This document shows, one piece after another, positions 1-5,230 of a DNA stretch of 5,230 nucleotides. The notes below the pieces were generated by a model that had not been told where the DNA came from, searched no databases, and saw nothing but the letters and a program-made list of their open reading frames with translations. Both the position numbers and the translations under genes were made by a program. This stretch comes from Paracoccaceae bacterium (GTDB lineage: Bacteria > Pseudomonadota > Alphaproteobacteria > Rhodobacterales > Rhodobacteraceae): the NCBI GenBank assembly GCA_024742655.1, contig JANSYB010000220.1, positions 1 to 5,230 on the forward strand. Direction: 5' to 3'. The first letter of the stretch is position 1. Every line of letters begins with the position of its first letter.

Positions 1-719
1 AGCTGCGCGGTGCGGCCACCGTCGATGGTATAGATCTGCCCGGTGACAAAACCGGCTTCCTCAGAGGCCAACCAACAGACAAGACTGGCCACCTCTCGGG
101 GGGCACCCGTCCGACGCAGCGGATGTATACCGCCGATCTGCATACGGAACGCATCCGGGTCGCCAAGGCTTTGAATGAAATCCACGTTCAGCGGCGTGTC
201 GATCCAGCCCGGCGCTACGGCGTTGCAACGCACCCCGTCCGGCCCATGATCGACGGCCACCGCGCGCGTTAGTCCATGCAACCCCGCCTTGGAGGCGCAA
301 TAGGCCGGGTGGCGCGGGTTCGAGCCCAGCCCCTCGATGGAGCCCACGTTGACGATGGCCCCGCCGCCCTGTTTGAGCAGGGGCATGGCATGGCGCATCA
401 GCAGGAAAGGCGCGGTCAGGTTCACCTGCATCTGAAGATGCCAGTCGGCCTCGTCCATTTCCTCGACCGTGCCTTCGCGCATGATACCGGCATTGTTGAT
501 CAGAACGTCCAGTTTGCCGGATCTTTCGAGGACGTCCTGGATCACCGCCGAAGGCGCGGCCGGATCACTGAAATCTGCGGAGATATCCTCGTGCCCTGAC
601 ACGCCCCGTTGAGCACAGAACACGCGAGCGCCCTCTTCAGCCAGCTGTGCCGCCGTCGCGGCCCCCATGCCCGAAGAGGCGCCCGTGACCAGCGCCACCT
701 TGCCGGCAAAGCGGCTCAT
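1..719 (-). CDS. Classical SDR-family oxidoreductase (SDR-1), C-terminus cut by window edge
   Basis: This is a cytosolic short-chain dehydrogenase/reductase expected to oxidise an alcohol or reduce a ketone with a nicotinamide cofactor. Reading from ATG at 719, 239 residues are visible and the frame stays open to base 1. The Rossmann glycine motif TGASSGMG is at residues 12-19 and NNAG at 75-78. The catalytic tetrad is complete: Asn100, Ser127, Tyr140 and Lys144 (YCASK). PGWIDTPL (170-177) follows, then a terminal TGQIYTIDGG segment, so probably only a few residues are missing compared with the usual 245-255. At the end of beta-strand 2 the sequence is CAQRG (35-39) with no acidic residue. 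That differs from the NAD-type Asp of the next SDR and suggests, weakly, NADP(H). The start overlaps the upstream SDR stop as ATGA. A possible weak Shine-Dalgarno sequence, GGGAAG, lies 8 bases upstream (728-733). The fold and family are certain; the substrate is unknown. Confidence 0.93.
   Translation of the reverse strand, partial: MSRFAGKVALVTGASSGMGAATAAQLAEEGARVFCAQRGVSGHEDISADFSDPAAPSAVIQDVLERSGKLDVLINNAGIMREGTVEEMDEADWHLQMQVNLTAPFLLMRHAMPLLKQGGGAIVNVGSIEGLGSNPRHPAYCASKAGLHGLTRAVAVDHGPDGVRCNAVAPGWIDTPLNVDFIQSLGDPDAFRMQIGGIHPLRRTGAPREVASLVCWLASEEAGFVTGQIYTIDGGRTAQ
716..719 (-). other. ATGA stop/start overlap between SDR-2 and SDR-1
   Basis: On the minus strand the bases 719-716 read ATGA. 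They hold the ATG of SDR-1 (719-717) and the TGA of SDR-2 (718-716). This 4-base overlap is a common arrangement for termination-reinitiation coupling and places both SDRs in one transcript. Confidence 0.9.
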
Positions 720-1447
720 ATCACCGGCTTCCCGCCGTTGACCTCGACGCAAGCCCCGCACATGTAGCGGGCGGCATCCGAGGCAAGAAACAGGATCACG
801 TCGGCGATCTCTTCCGGCTCGGCGATATGGCCGATTGGCACCGAGGCATTGAGATCCTCGACCGCCTTGTCGGGATCGAACCCACGCGCGGCGAAACCGC
901 TGCGTAGCATCGGCGTGTTCACCTCGTTGGGGCAGACCGCGTTCACCCGGATGCCCTGGTGCGCATGGTCGCGGCCAAGGCACTGGGTGAGCGAGGCGAT
1001 CGCGGCCTTGGACATCACGTAAAGCGGATGGTTCGGCCCCGGCCGCACCCCCCAACAGGAAGATATGTTCACGATGGCCCCACCCCCGGCCCTGGCCATG
1101 ATCGGGATGGCCGCGCGGCAAATGCGGAACGGGGCCTCCACATTCACGCCCATCGTCAGGGCATAATCGGCATCGCTGGCCGTGGTGATATCACCGCGCG
1201 TGATGACGCCCGCGTTGTTGATCACGATATCCAGTCCACCCAACAGAACCTCGGCCCAGCCGGGCAGCGCATCGGCGAAGGTCGGATCGGTCAGGTCGCC
1301 ATCGACATGGTGATCGGCCTCGACCGCCCGGCTGTCACGGTCGCTGGCGGCCACCTGTGCGCCCTCGGCCCGCAGCATCGCCACCACCGCCTGCCCGATC
1401 CCTCCGGCGGCCCCTGTGACAAGCGCCCGCCTGCCTGCGAACCGCAT
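716..1447 (-). CDS. Classical SDR-family oxidoreductase (SDR-2), NAD-type
   Basis: This is a complete 243-residue cytosolic short-chain dehydrogenase. The glycine motif TGAAGGIG is at residues 11-18, and Asp36 in ASDRD at the end of beta-strand 2 is the classical mark of NAD(H) preference. NNAG is at 77-80 and the catalytic tetrad is Asn102, Ser130, Tyr143 and Lys147 (YVMSK). The usual PG-x-[VI]-x-T segment is replaced by CPNEVNTPM (172-180), so Asn stands where Gly is common. The C-terminus has the usual CGACVEVNGG ending. An in-frame ATG lies further upstream at 1510, but it would add 21 residues lying inside the P450 gene. The ATG at 1447 gives the normal SDR N-terminus (MRFAGRRALVTG), follows a GAGGT Shine-Dalgarno sequence, and overlaps the P450 stop as TGATG. 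It probably acts on an alcohol or ketone intermediate made by the upstream P450; the substrate is not identifiable. It is clearly related to SDR-1 but well diverged from it. Confidence 0.95.
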   Translation of the reverse strand: MRFAGRRALVTGAAGGIGQAVVAMLRAEGAQVAASDRDSRAVEADHHVDGDLTDPTFADALPGWAEVLLGGLDIVINNAGVITRGDITTASDADYALTMGVNVEAPFRICRAAIPIMARAGGGAIVNISSCWGVRPGPNHPLYVMSKAAIASLTQCLGRDHAHQGIRVNAVCPNEVNTPMLRSGFAARGFDPDKAVEDLNASVPIGHIAEPEEIADVILFLASDAARYMCGACVEVNGGKPVI

Positions 1448-1449
1448 CA
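1445..1449 (-). other. TGATG stop/start overlap between P450 and SDR-2
   Basis: On the minus strand 1449-1445 reads TGATG. The P450 stop TGA (1449-1447) shares its final A with the SDR-2 ATG (1447-1445). The one-base overlap supports translational coupling and fixes the start of SDR-2. Confidence 0.9.
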
Positions 1450-2631
1450 GGCGACCTCGTACCGGATGGGTAACTTCAGCGCACCGGTGTTGCCACTGTC
1501 GGGCAGCCATTCGGGATTGCCGTCATAGCGCACCGTGCGAAACGTCTGCCGCAAGGCGTTCAGCGCACAGCCCGTGTCGGTGCGGGCCACGAAATGGCCG
1601 ATACAATGATGCGCACCACCGCCGAAGCCGAAATGCTTGCGCCGTTTGGCCGTGATGTCGAAACGCGGGTCGTCGCAAACCTCTGGATCGCGGGCCGAGG
1701 CATGCACCAGAAGATGCACGACCGTCCCCTTGGCGATGGTCAGCCCGTTCATCTCCACGTCTTCCAGTGCCTCACGGGTGGACCATGTTGTGGTCGGGCG
1801 GGCGCGGATGAATTCCTCGACGGCCGCCGGGATCAGGCTTTCATCGGCGCGCAGGGTATCCCACTGCGCGGGGTTCTCGATGAACAGCGACAGGCCAAGG
1901 CCCAGCAACGCGCGGGTCGTGTCCACACCGCCGAAGATCGAGATGACAATGGTGTTCAGTAACTCCGCGTGCGTGCAATCGCCGTTGCGGTCAAACTCGG
2001 CCACCATCCGCGCGACATAGCTGCTGCCATCCTCGCCACGCCGGACCTTGGCCACCAGTTCGTCGGCCAGTTGAAACAGGGTCTCGCAGGCGGCATTGAA
2101 CCGCTCTTCATATTGCTTGGCGTGAATTCCCATGGCCAGCCCGAGATCGGCCGCATTATGCGCCACCAGTGGCCAGGCTTCGCGCTCCATCCCGAGCAGG
2201 GTGGTGATCGCCTGCCCCGCGAAGGGTTCGCAGAACGCCGACTGGAATTCGCAATGATCTGTCTCGCGCAGACCCGCGCACAGGTCCCGCGCGATCTCGT
2301 CAAAGGCGGGTTTGAGCGACAGAACGTAATCCTCGCTCAGCGCAGGCACCGCCAACGCACGCAGCTTTTGATGCTCCGTCCCCTCGCGCCCGATCACCGA
2401 ATCCCGCCAGAAATCAGCGAAGGCGCCATCGATGCCCACCGTGTCCGGCCAGTTGTGGCTGCCCTGCCGGAAACGCCGGTCGCGCAGGATGCGCCCGACC
2501 TCGCGATACCGCAGCACCGCCAAGCCAAACGGCGTTTCGGCGCACCAGTTTTGATCCCGCGCCGCCAGAACCTCGGGCCCCCTTGTCGAAAACTCGGGGT
2601 CGGTCAGGTCCAGATACGGCAGCGCGGTCAT
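1447..2631 (-). CDS. Cytochrome P450 (soluble bacterial type)
   Basis: This is a complete 394-residue heme-thiolate monooxygenase, the usual length for soluble bacterial P450s, with no membrane anchor or fused reductase. The I-helix oxygen-activation motif GGVDTT is at residues 234-239, with the Asp/Thr pair at 237/238. The K-helix ExxR is EFIR (273-276). The heme loop FGGGAHHCIG (336-345) has the proximal ligand Cys343. A C-helix segment REGTEHQKLR (82-91) matches the heme-propionate region. Downstream of the Cys, ARTD replaces the common AR-x-E. ATG at 2631 is preferred over the in-frame TTG at 2637 because AGGAG sits 8 bases from the ATG but only 2 from the TTG. It would hydroxylate or oxidatively dealkylate a small substrate using O2 and electrons from a ferredoxin system, which is not in the window. 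The neighbouring SDRs and aldehyde dehydrogenase fit downstream processing of hydroxylated products. I cannot assign a CYP family or substrate. Confidence 0.97.
   Translation of the reverse strand: MTALPYLDLTDPEFSTRGPEVLAARDQNWCAETPFGLAVLRYREVGRILRDRRFRQGSHNWPDTVGIDGAFADFWRDSVIGREGTEHQKLRALAVPALSEDYVLSLKPAFDEIARDLCAGLRETDHCEFQSAFCEPFAGQAITTLLGMEREAWPLVAHNAADLGLAMGIHAKQYEERFNAACETLFQLADELVAKVRRGEDGSSYVARMVAEFDRNGDCTHAELLNTIVISIFGGVDTTRALLGLGLSLFIENPAQWDTLRADESLIPAAVEEFIRARPTTTWSTREALEDVEMNGLTIAKGTVVHLLVHASARDPEVCDDPRFDITAKRRKHFGFGGGAHHCIGHFVARTDTGCALNALRQTFRTVRYDGNPEWLPDSGNTGALKLPIRYEVA
1454..1458 (-). promoter_or_regulatory. Ribosome binding site of SDR-2
   Basis: The minus strand reads GAGGT here, six bases upstream of the ATG at 1447. 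It lies inside the last codons of the P450 gene. It supports the 243-residue form of SDR-2 over the longer form starting at 1510. Confidence 0.7.
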
Positions 2632-2633
2632 GG

Positions 2634-4187
2634 TCAATACTCCTGGTTCAAGGCATCCGCCGCCGGGATGTCGCGTTCGCGCCGGGCGATGTAATCCAGC
2701 AGCGCCTCGTTCACGCCCGCATCCAGCGTCGGCTCCTGATAAGCATTGAGCAGATCGCGTGCATATTTCAATGCCCGTTCATTGGCCTCGATGCCGCCCT
2801 CGGCCTGCCATTGCTCGATCGAGTTGTTGTCGAAGAGTTCGGGCATGAAGAACGCCCGCTGGAAATTGGCCAGCGTGTGCGGATGGCCGAGGTAATGCCC
2901 GCCCGGCCCCACATCGCCGACAGCGGCAATCGCCTCGTCGAAATCATCCCAGCGGATGCCTTCGGCCATGCGGTAGGCCATGGCGCATTGTTCGGCGTCG
3001 ATCACGAACTTGGCCATAGAGCAATGCATCCCCGCCTCGTTCCAGCCTGCAGAATGCCACATGTAGTTGGTGCCGGCCATCTGCAAGGCCATCAGCGTCG
3101 TCGCCGATTCGTAACCGGCTTGTGCGTCCAGTGTCTTGGCCCCGCCCAAGGTGTTCGAGGACCGCCATGGCACGCGGTAATACCGCGCCATCTGGCCGAT
3201 CATCATGTTCATCAGCGAGATTTCGGGCGTGCCTGCCATCGGCGCGCCGGATTTCATGCTGACGGTGCTGAGGTAATGACCATAGATCGCGGGGCACCCC
3301 TTGCGCACGACCTGCGTGTAGGCCAGCGCTCTCAGCGCCTCGGCATTGAGCTGCGCGACCGTGGGCGCGACAGACGCGGGCGTGTTCGCCCCACCCAGAA
3401 CGAAGGGGCTGCACAGCACCGGCTGATTGCGCCGGTTGAAAGCGCGCATCGCGCCCAGCATTGTTTCATCCCAGACAAGCGGGCTGTTGCCGTTGCAATT
3501 GCCGGTCACGACCGGGTGGGTTTCCAGAAATTCTTCCCCGAACAGGATCGCGCACATCTCCAGCACATCCTCGGCGTTCCTGGGGCTGGTGGTCATGCCC
3601 ATGAACGTCTTGTCGGAATGTTTCATGCTGGAATAGGTGATCCGCAAATGCCGCTGGCTGATCGGATGATCATAGGGCTCCACGATGTGATGCGCAGAGC
3701 TGTGCAGCGCCGGCAGCATATGCGCCAGCTTGTGAAAATTCGCGAGATCCTCCAGCGTCGGGTTGCGTCGGACGTCGTCCAGATCGCGCAGAAAGGGCGC
3801 GCCGGTCATCGGCACGAAAATCGCGTGTTCGCGCCCGAAGGGCAGGTTATTGGCCGTGTTGCGCGCGTGATAGGTAAAGGTTTCGGGAATCGTCTTGATC
3901 AGCTCCCGCACCAATCCCCGGTCCAGATGCACCCGGTCGCCGTCGCGCACCTCGGCCCCTGCCCGTTTCCAATCTTCAATGGCGATATCGTCGCGGAACA
4001 CCACGCCGACATTCTCGAGGATGTCCATAGACGCCACGTCGATGCGCTCGATCTCTTGCGCGTTCATCGGCTCTGTCAGGGGGATGCCCCGCCTCAGCGC
4101 GGGCAGCATTGTCATATCGCGTGCCTGGCGCACGGCCTTGCGCGCGCCGCGTCCGCGCCGGACGGTGCCCACCGCGTCGACGCTCAT
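2634..4187 (-). CDS. MttB-family (trimethylamine methyltransferase-like) protein, pyrrolysine-free
   Basis: This 517-residue protein belongs to the MttB superfamily (COG5598/Pfam MTTB type), predicted TIM-barrel methyltransferases. The archaeal founder moves a methyl group from trimethylamine to a corrinoid protein using pyrrolysine; characterised pyrrolysine-free homologues act on betaines. Visible family blocks include FTYHARN (104-110), GNCNGNSPL (229-237), SPFVLGGANTP (260-270), MKSGAPMAGTPE (311-322), LDAQAGYES (353-361), MWHSAGWNEAGM (376-387) and LGHPHTLANFQRAF (433-446). The frame has no internal stop, so no amber-encoded pyrrolysine is used. Residues 10-23 form an Arg-rich stretch before the barrel, as I recall from other bacterial members. 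The ATG at 4187 overlaps the aldehyde dehydrogenase stop (ATGA); its Shine-Dalgarno is weak, so coupling probably drives initiation. ATGs at codons 25 and 41 are less likely starts. No corrinoid-binding protein is encoded nearby in the window. A demethylase role on a methylated amine is inferred; the true substrate and acceptor are unknown. Confidence 0.93.
   Translation of the reverse strand: MSVDAVGTVRRGRGARKAVRQARDMTMLPALRRGIPLTEPMNAQEIERIDVASMDILENVGVVFRDDIAIEDWKRAGAEVRDGDRVHLDRGLVRELIKTIPETFTYHARNTANNLPFGREHAIFVPMTGAPFLRDLDDVRRNPTLEDLANFHKLAHMLPALHSSAHHIVEPYDHPISQRHLRITYSSMKHSDKTFMGMTTSPRNAEDVLEMCAILFGEEFLETHPVVTGNCNGNSPLVWDETMLGAMRAFNRRNQPVLCSPFVLGGANTPASVAPTVAQLNAEALRALAYTQVVRKGCPAIYGHYLSTVSMKSGAPMAGTPEISLMNMMIGQMARYYRVPWRSSNTLGGAKTLDAQAGYESATTLMALQMAGTNYMWHSAGWNEAGMHCSMAKFVIDAEQCAMAYRMAEGIRWDDFDEAIAAVGDVGPGGHYLGHPHTLANFQRAFFMPELFDNNSIEQWQAEGGIEANERALKYARDLLNAYQEPTLDAGVNEALLDYIARRERDIPAADALNQEY
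2640..2644 (-). promoter_or_regulatory. Ribosome binding site of the P450, decides its start
   Basis: The minus strand reads AGGAG, within the last codons of the MttB-like gene. Its spacing is 8 bases to the ATG at 2631 and only 2 bases to the in-frame TTG at 2637. This selects the ATG, leaving a two-base gap after the MttB-like stop (2636-2634). It is the clearest Shine-Dalgarno sequence I see in the window, so the P450 may be translated partly independently of the upstream gene. Confidence 0.8.
4184..4187 (-). other. ATGA stop/start overlap between aldehyde dehydrogenase and MttB-like gene
   Basis: On the minus strand 4187-4184 reads ATGA. The MttB-like ATG (4187-4185) overlaps the dehydrogenase TGA (4186-4184) by four bases. 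Only a G-rich, poorly defined Shine-Dalgarno region precedes it, so reinitiation by ribosomes finishing the dehydrogenase is likely. Confidence 0.85.
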
Positions 4188-5230
4188 CCCACGTCATCCC
4201 CGTCTTTCGGATCGGTCAGGTCGATCCAGATGGTCTTCATCTCGGTAAACTGATCATGGGCGTGGATCGAGTTGTCACGCCCGCCAAAGCCCGATTGCCG
4301 GTAGCCACCGAAGGGCGTGGAAATGTCCCCCTCGCCATAGCAATTCACCGTCACGGTGCCCGCCCGGATTTCGCGCGCGGCGCGGATGGCACGCCGGATG
4401 TTGCCGGTGAACACGCTGGCGGCCAATCCGTAGTCGGTGTCGTTGGCCAGCGCGATCGCCTCTGCCTCGCTGGCCACTTCGATCACCGATAAAACGGGGC
4501 CGAAAATCTCTTCTGTCGCGCGCTTGTCGGTTTTCTTGACCTCGTAGATCGTCGGTTGCACGAAATTGCCCTTGGGCCTGGCCCCGCCCACCACGGCCTT
4601 GCCCTTGAGGTAGCCGGCCACCTTCTTGCAATGCTCCGCATCGATGAGCGCGCCCAGATGGTTGGCCGGGTCCAGCGGATCGCCGGTTTTCCAATCCCGC
4701 ACGCGCGCCTCGATCCGTTCCATCAGCGGTGCCTTGACCGCCTTGTGCACGATGAGGCGCGACAAGGCCGAACAGTTCTCGCCCATGTTCCAGAAGGCGG
4801 CGTTGACCACGTGTTCGGCCACGTGATCGAGGTTCTCGGCATCCTCCAGCACCACCGCGGGGTTCTTGCCGCCGCATTCCAGCGTGATCTTTTTCAGGTT
4901 GCTGTCCGCCGCGTAGCGCAGGAAGCGTTTGCCGGTCTCGGTCGAGCCGGTAAAGCTGACCATGTCCACACCCATATGCAGGCCAAGAGGTTCGCCCACG
5001 CCCGGCCCGTCGCCCGGCAGCACCTGCAGCACGCCCCGCGGAATGCCCGCCATATGCGCCACCTCGGCCAGACGCAAAGCGGTCAGGCTGGTCTGCTCGG
5101 CGGGCTTGACGATCACCGAATTCCCTGCAGCCAGCGCCGGGCCGATCTTCCACGCCATCATCAGCAGCGGAAAGTTCCACGGCAGCACGCAGGCCACGAC
5201 ACCGATAGGTTCGCGCACGATCATCGACAT
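4184..5230 (-). CDS. NAD(P)-dependent aldehyde dehydrogenase, N-terminus missing at window edge
   Basis: The visible 348 residues are the last two thirds of an ALDH-superfamily enzyme (usually about 480-500 residues) that oxidises an aldehyde to a carboxylic acid in the cytosol. By visible residue number, PWNF carries the oxyanion-hole Asn19 and VKPAE the cofactor-binding Lys42. FTGSTETG (93-100) is the Rossmann loop, Glu118 in LECGGK the general base, and Cys153 in NMGENCSALSR the nucleophile. EEIFGP (240-245) holds the ribose-contacting Glu, and PFGGYRQSGFG (306-316) is the C-terminal signature. All catalytic positions are intact. An ATG falls exactly on the last three bases, but it is not a credible start: the segment after it aligns with about residue 150 of the family, and the cofactor-domain N-terminus would be absent. 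The overall style is PuuC/betaine-aldehyde-like, so an amino or ammonium aldehyde is plausible, but specificity is not readable. Its stop overlaps the next start as ATGA. Confidence 0.95.
   Translation of the reverse strand: MSMIVREPIGVVACVLPWNFPLLMMAWKIGPALAAGNSVIVKPAEQTSLTALRLAEVAHMAGIPRGVLQVLPGDGPGVGEPLGLHMGVDMVSFTGSTETGKRFLRYAADSNLKKITLECGGKNPAVVLEDAENLDHVAEHVVNAAFWNMGENCSALSRLIVHKAVKAPLMERIEARVRDWKTGDPLDPANHLGALIDAEHCKKVAGYLKGKAVVGGARPKGNFVQPTIYEVKKTDKRATEEIFGPVLSVIEVASEAEAIALANDTDYGLAASVFTGNIRRAIRAAREIRAGTVTVNCYGEGDISTPFGGYRQSGFGGRDNSIHAHDQFTEMKTIWIDLTDPKDGDDVG

Noticed and set aside
1448..1510. Upstream start for SDR-2 at 1510
   Set aside because: The added 21 residues do not resemble an SDR N-terminus and overlap the P450 C-terminal coding region. 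The ATG at 1447 has a GAGGT site and a TGATG junction.
2632..2637. TTG at 2637 as the P450 start (a TTGA overlap)
   Set aside because: The AGGAG site is only two bases from the TTG but eight from the ATG at 2631, so the ATG is the better start.
1969..2694. 241-codon plus-strand open frame antisense to the P450 gene
   Set aside because: It mirrors the P450 coding frame, has no recognisable motif and shows the same shadow composition.
2634..4187. Pyrrolysine-containing MttB
   Set aside because: There is no in-frame TAG anywhere in the gene, so it is a standard-code member of the superfamily.
2583..4253. Long plus-strand open frame as a real gene
   Set aside because: It lies wholly antisense to a strongly conserved MttB-family gene, extends into both neighbouring genes, has low-complexity His/Arg-rich composition and shows no domain. 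It is best explained as a codon-bias shadow.
4275..5180. 301-codon minus-strand frame overlapping the aldehyde dehydrogenase
   Set aside because: It is an alternative frame of the same strand as the dehydrogenase, whose catalytic motifs are all intact. The alternative translation is Arg/Gly-rich with no family resemblance.
4184..5230. Aldehyde dehydrogenase starting at the ATG on the last three bases
   Set aside because: The visible protein begins just before the PWNF motif, normally about 150 residues into the family. The ATG is an internal Met codon and the real start lies outside the window.
1..5230. Promoter, terminator, CRISPR array, tRNA, insertion sequence or inverted repeat
   Set aside because: There is no non-coding space. 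I saw no repeat array, RNA-gene signature or transposase motif on reading both strands.

Overview
The window is a GC-rich, fully coding stretch in which all five genes lie on the minus strand, so transcription runs from position 5230 towards position 1. The protein style suggests a heterotrophic alphaproteobacterium, perhaps Rhodobacterales/Roseobacter-like. The evidence is a pyrrolysine-free MttB-like protein, a PuuC-like aldehyde dehydrogenase with the NMGENC active-site sequence, and classical SDRs in a compact catabolic operon. This placement is an inference from protein style only; no rRNA or other marker gene is present.

Layout in order of transcription: (1) 5230-4184, an NAD(P)-dependent aldehyde dehydrogenase that lacks its N-terminal third because the window ends inside it; (2) 4187-2634, a complete 517-residue trimethylamine methyltransferase (MttB)-family protein with no in-frame amber codon; (3) 2631-1447, a complete soluble bacterial cytochrome P450; (4) 1447-716, a complete classical SDR oxidoreductase with an NAD-type Asp; (5) 719-1, a second classical SDR that is nearly complete and lacks the NAD-type Asp, with a few C-terminal residues lost at the window edge.

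Every junction is an overlap or near-abutment: ATGA, a 2-base gap, TGATG and ATGA. The five genes are therefore almost certainly one translationally coupled transcript. No intergenic region of any size exists, and I see no promoter, terminator, RNA gene, repeat array or mobile element. The operon promoter must lie beyond position 5230, and the operon may continue past position 1.

Taken together the genes look like an oxidative catabolic cassette. The P450 would hydroxylate or dealkylate a small substrate, the SDRs would oxidise or reduce the alcohol/ketone intermediates, and the aldehyde dehydrogenase would turn an aldehyde into an acid. The MttB-like protein suggests that the substrate carries a methylated nitrogen (quaternary or tertiary amine, betaine type). 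Neither a cognate corrinoid protein nor P450 redox partners (ferredoxin, ferredoxin reductase) are in the window. The substrate cannot be read from the sequence. The pairing of an O2-dependent P450 with a pyrrolysine-free MttB homologue is the most interesting point.
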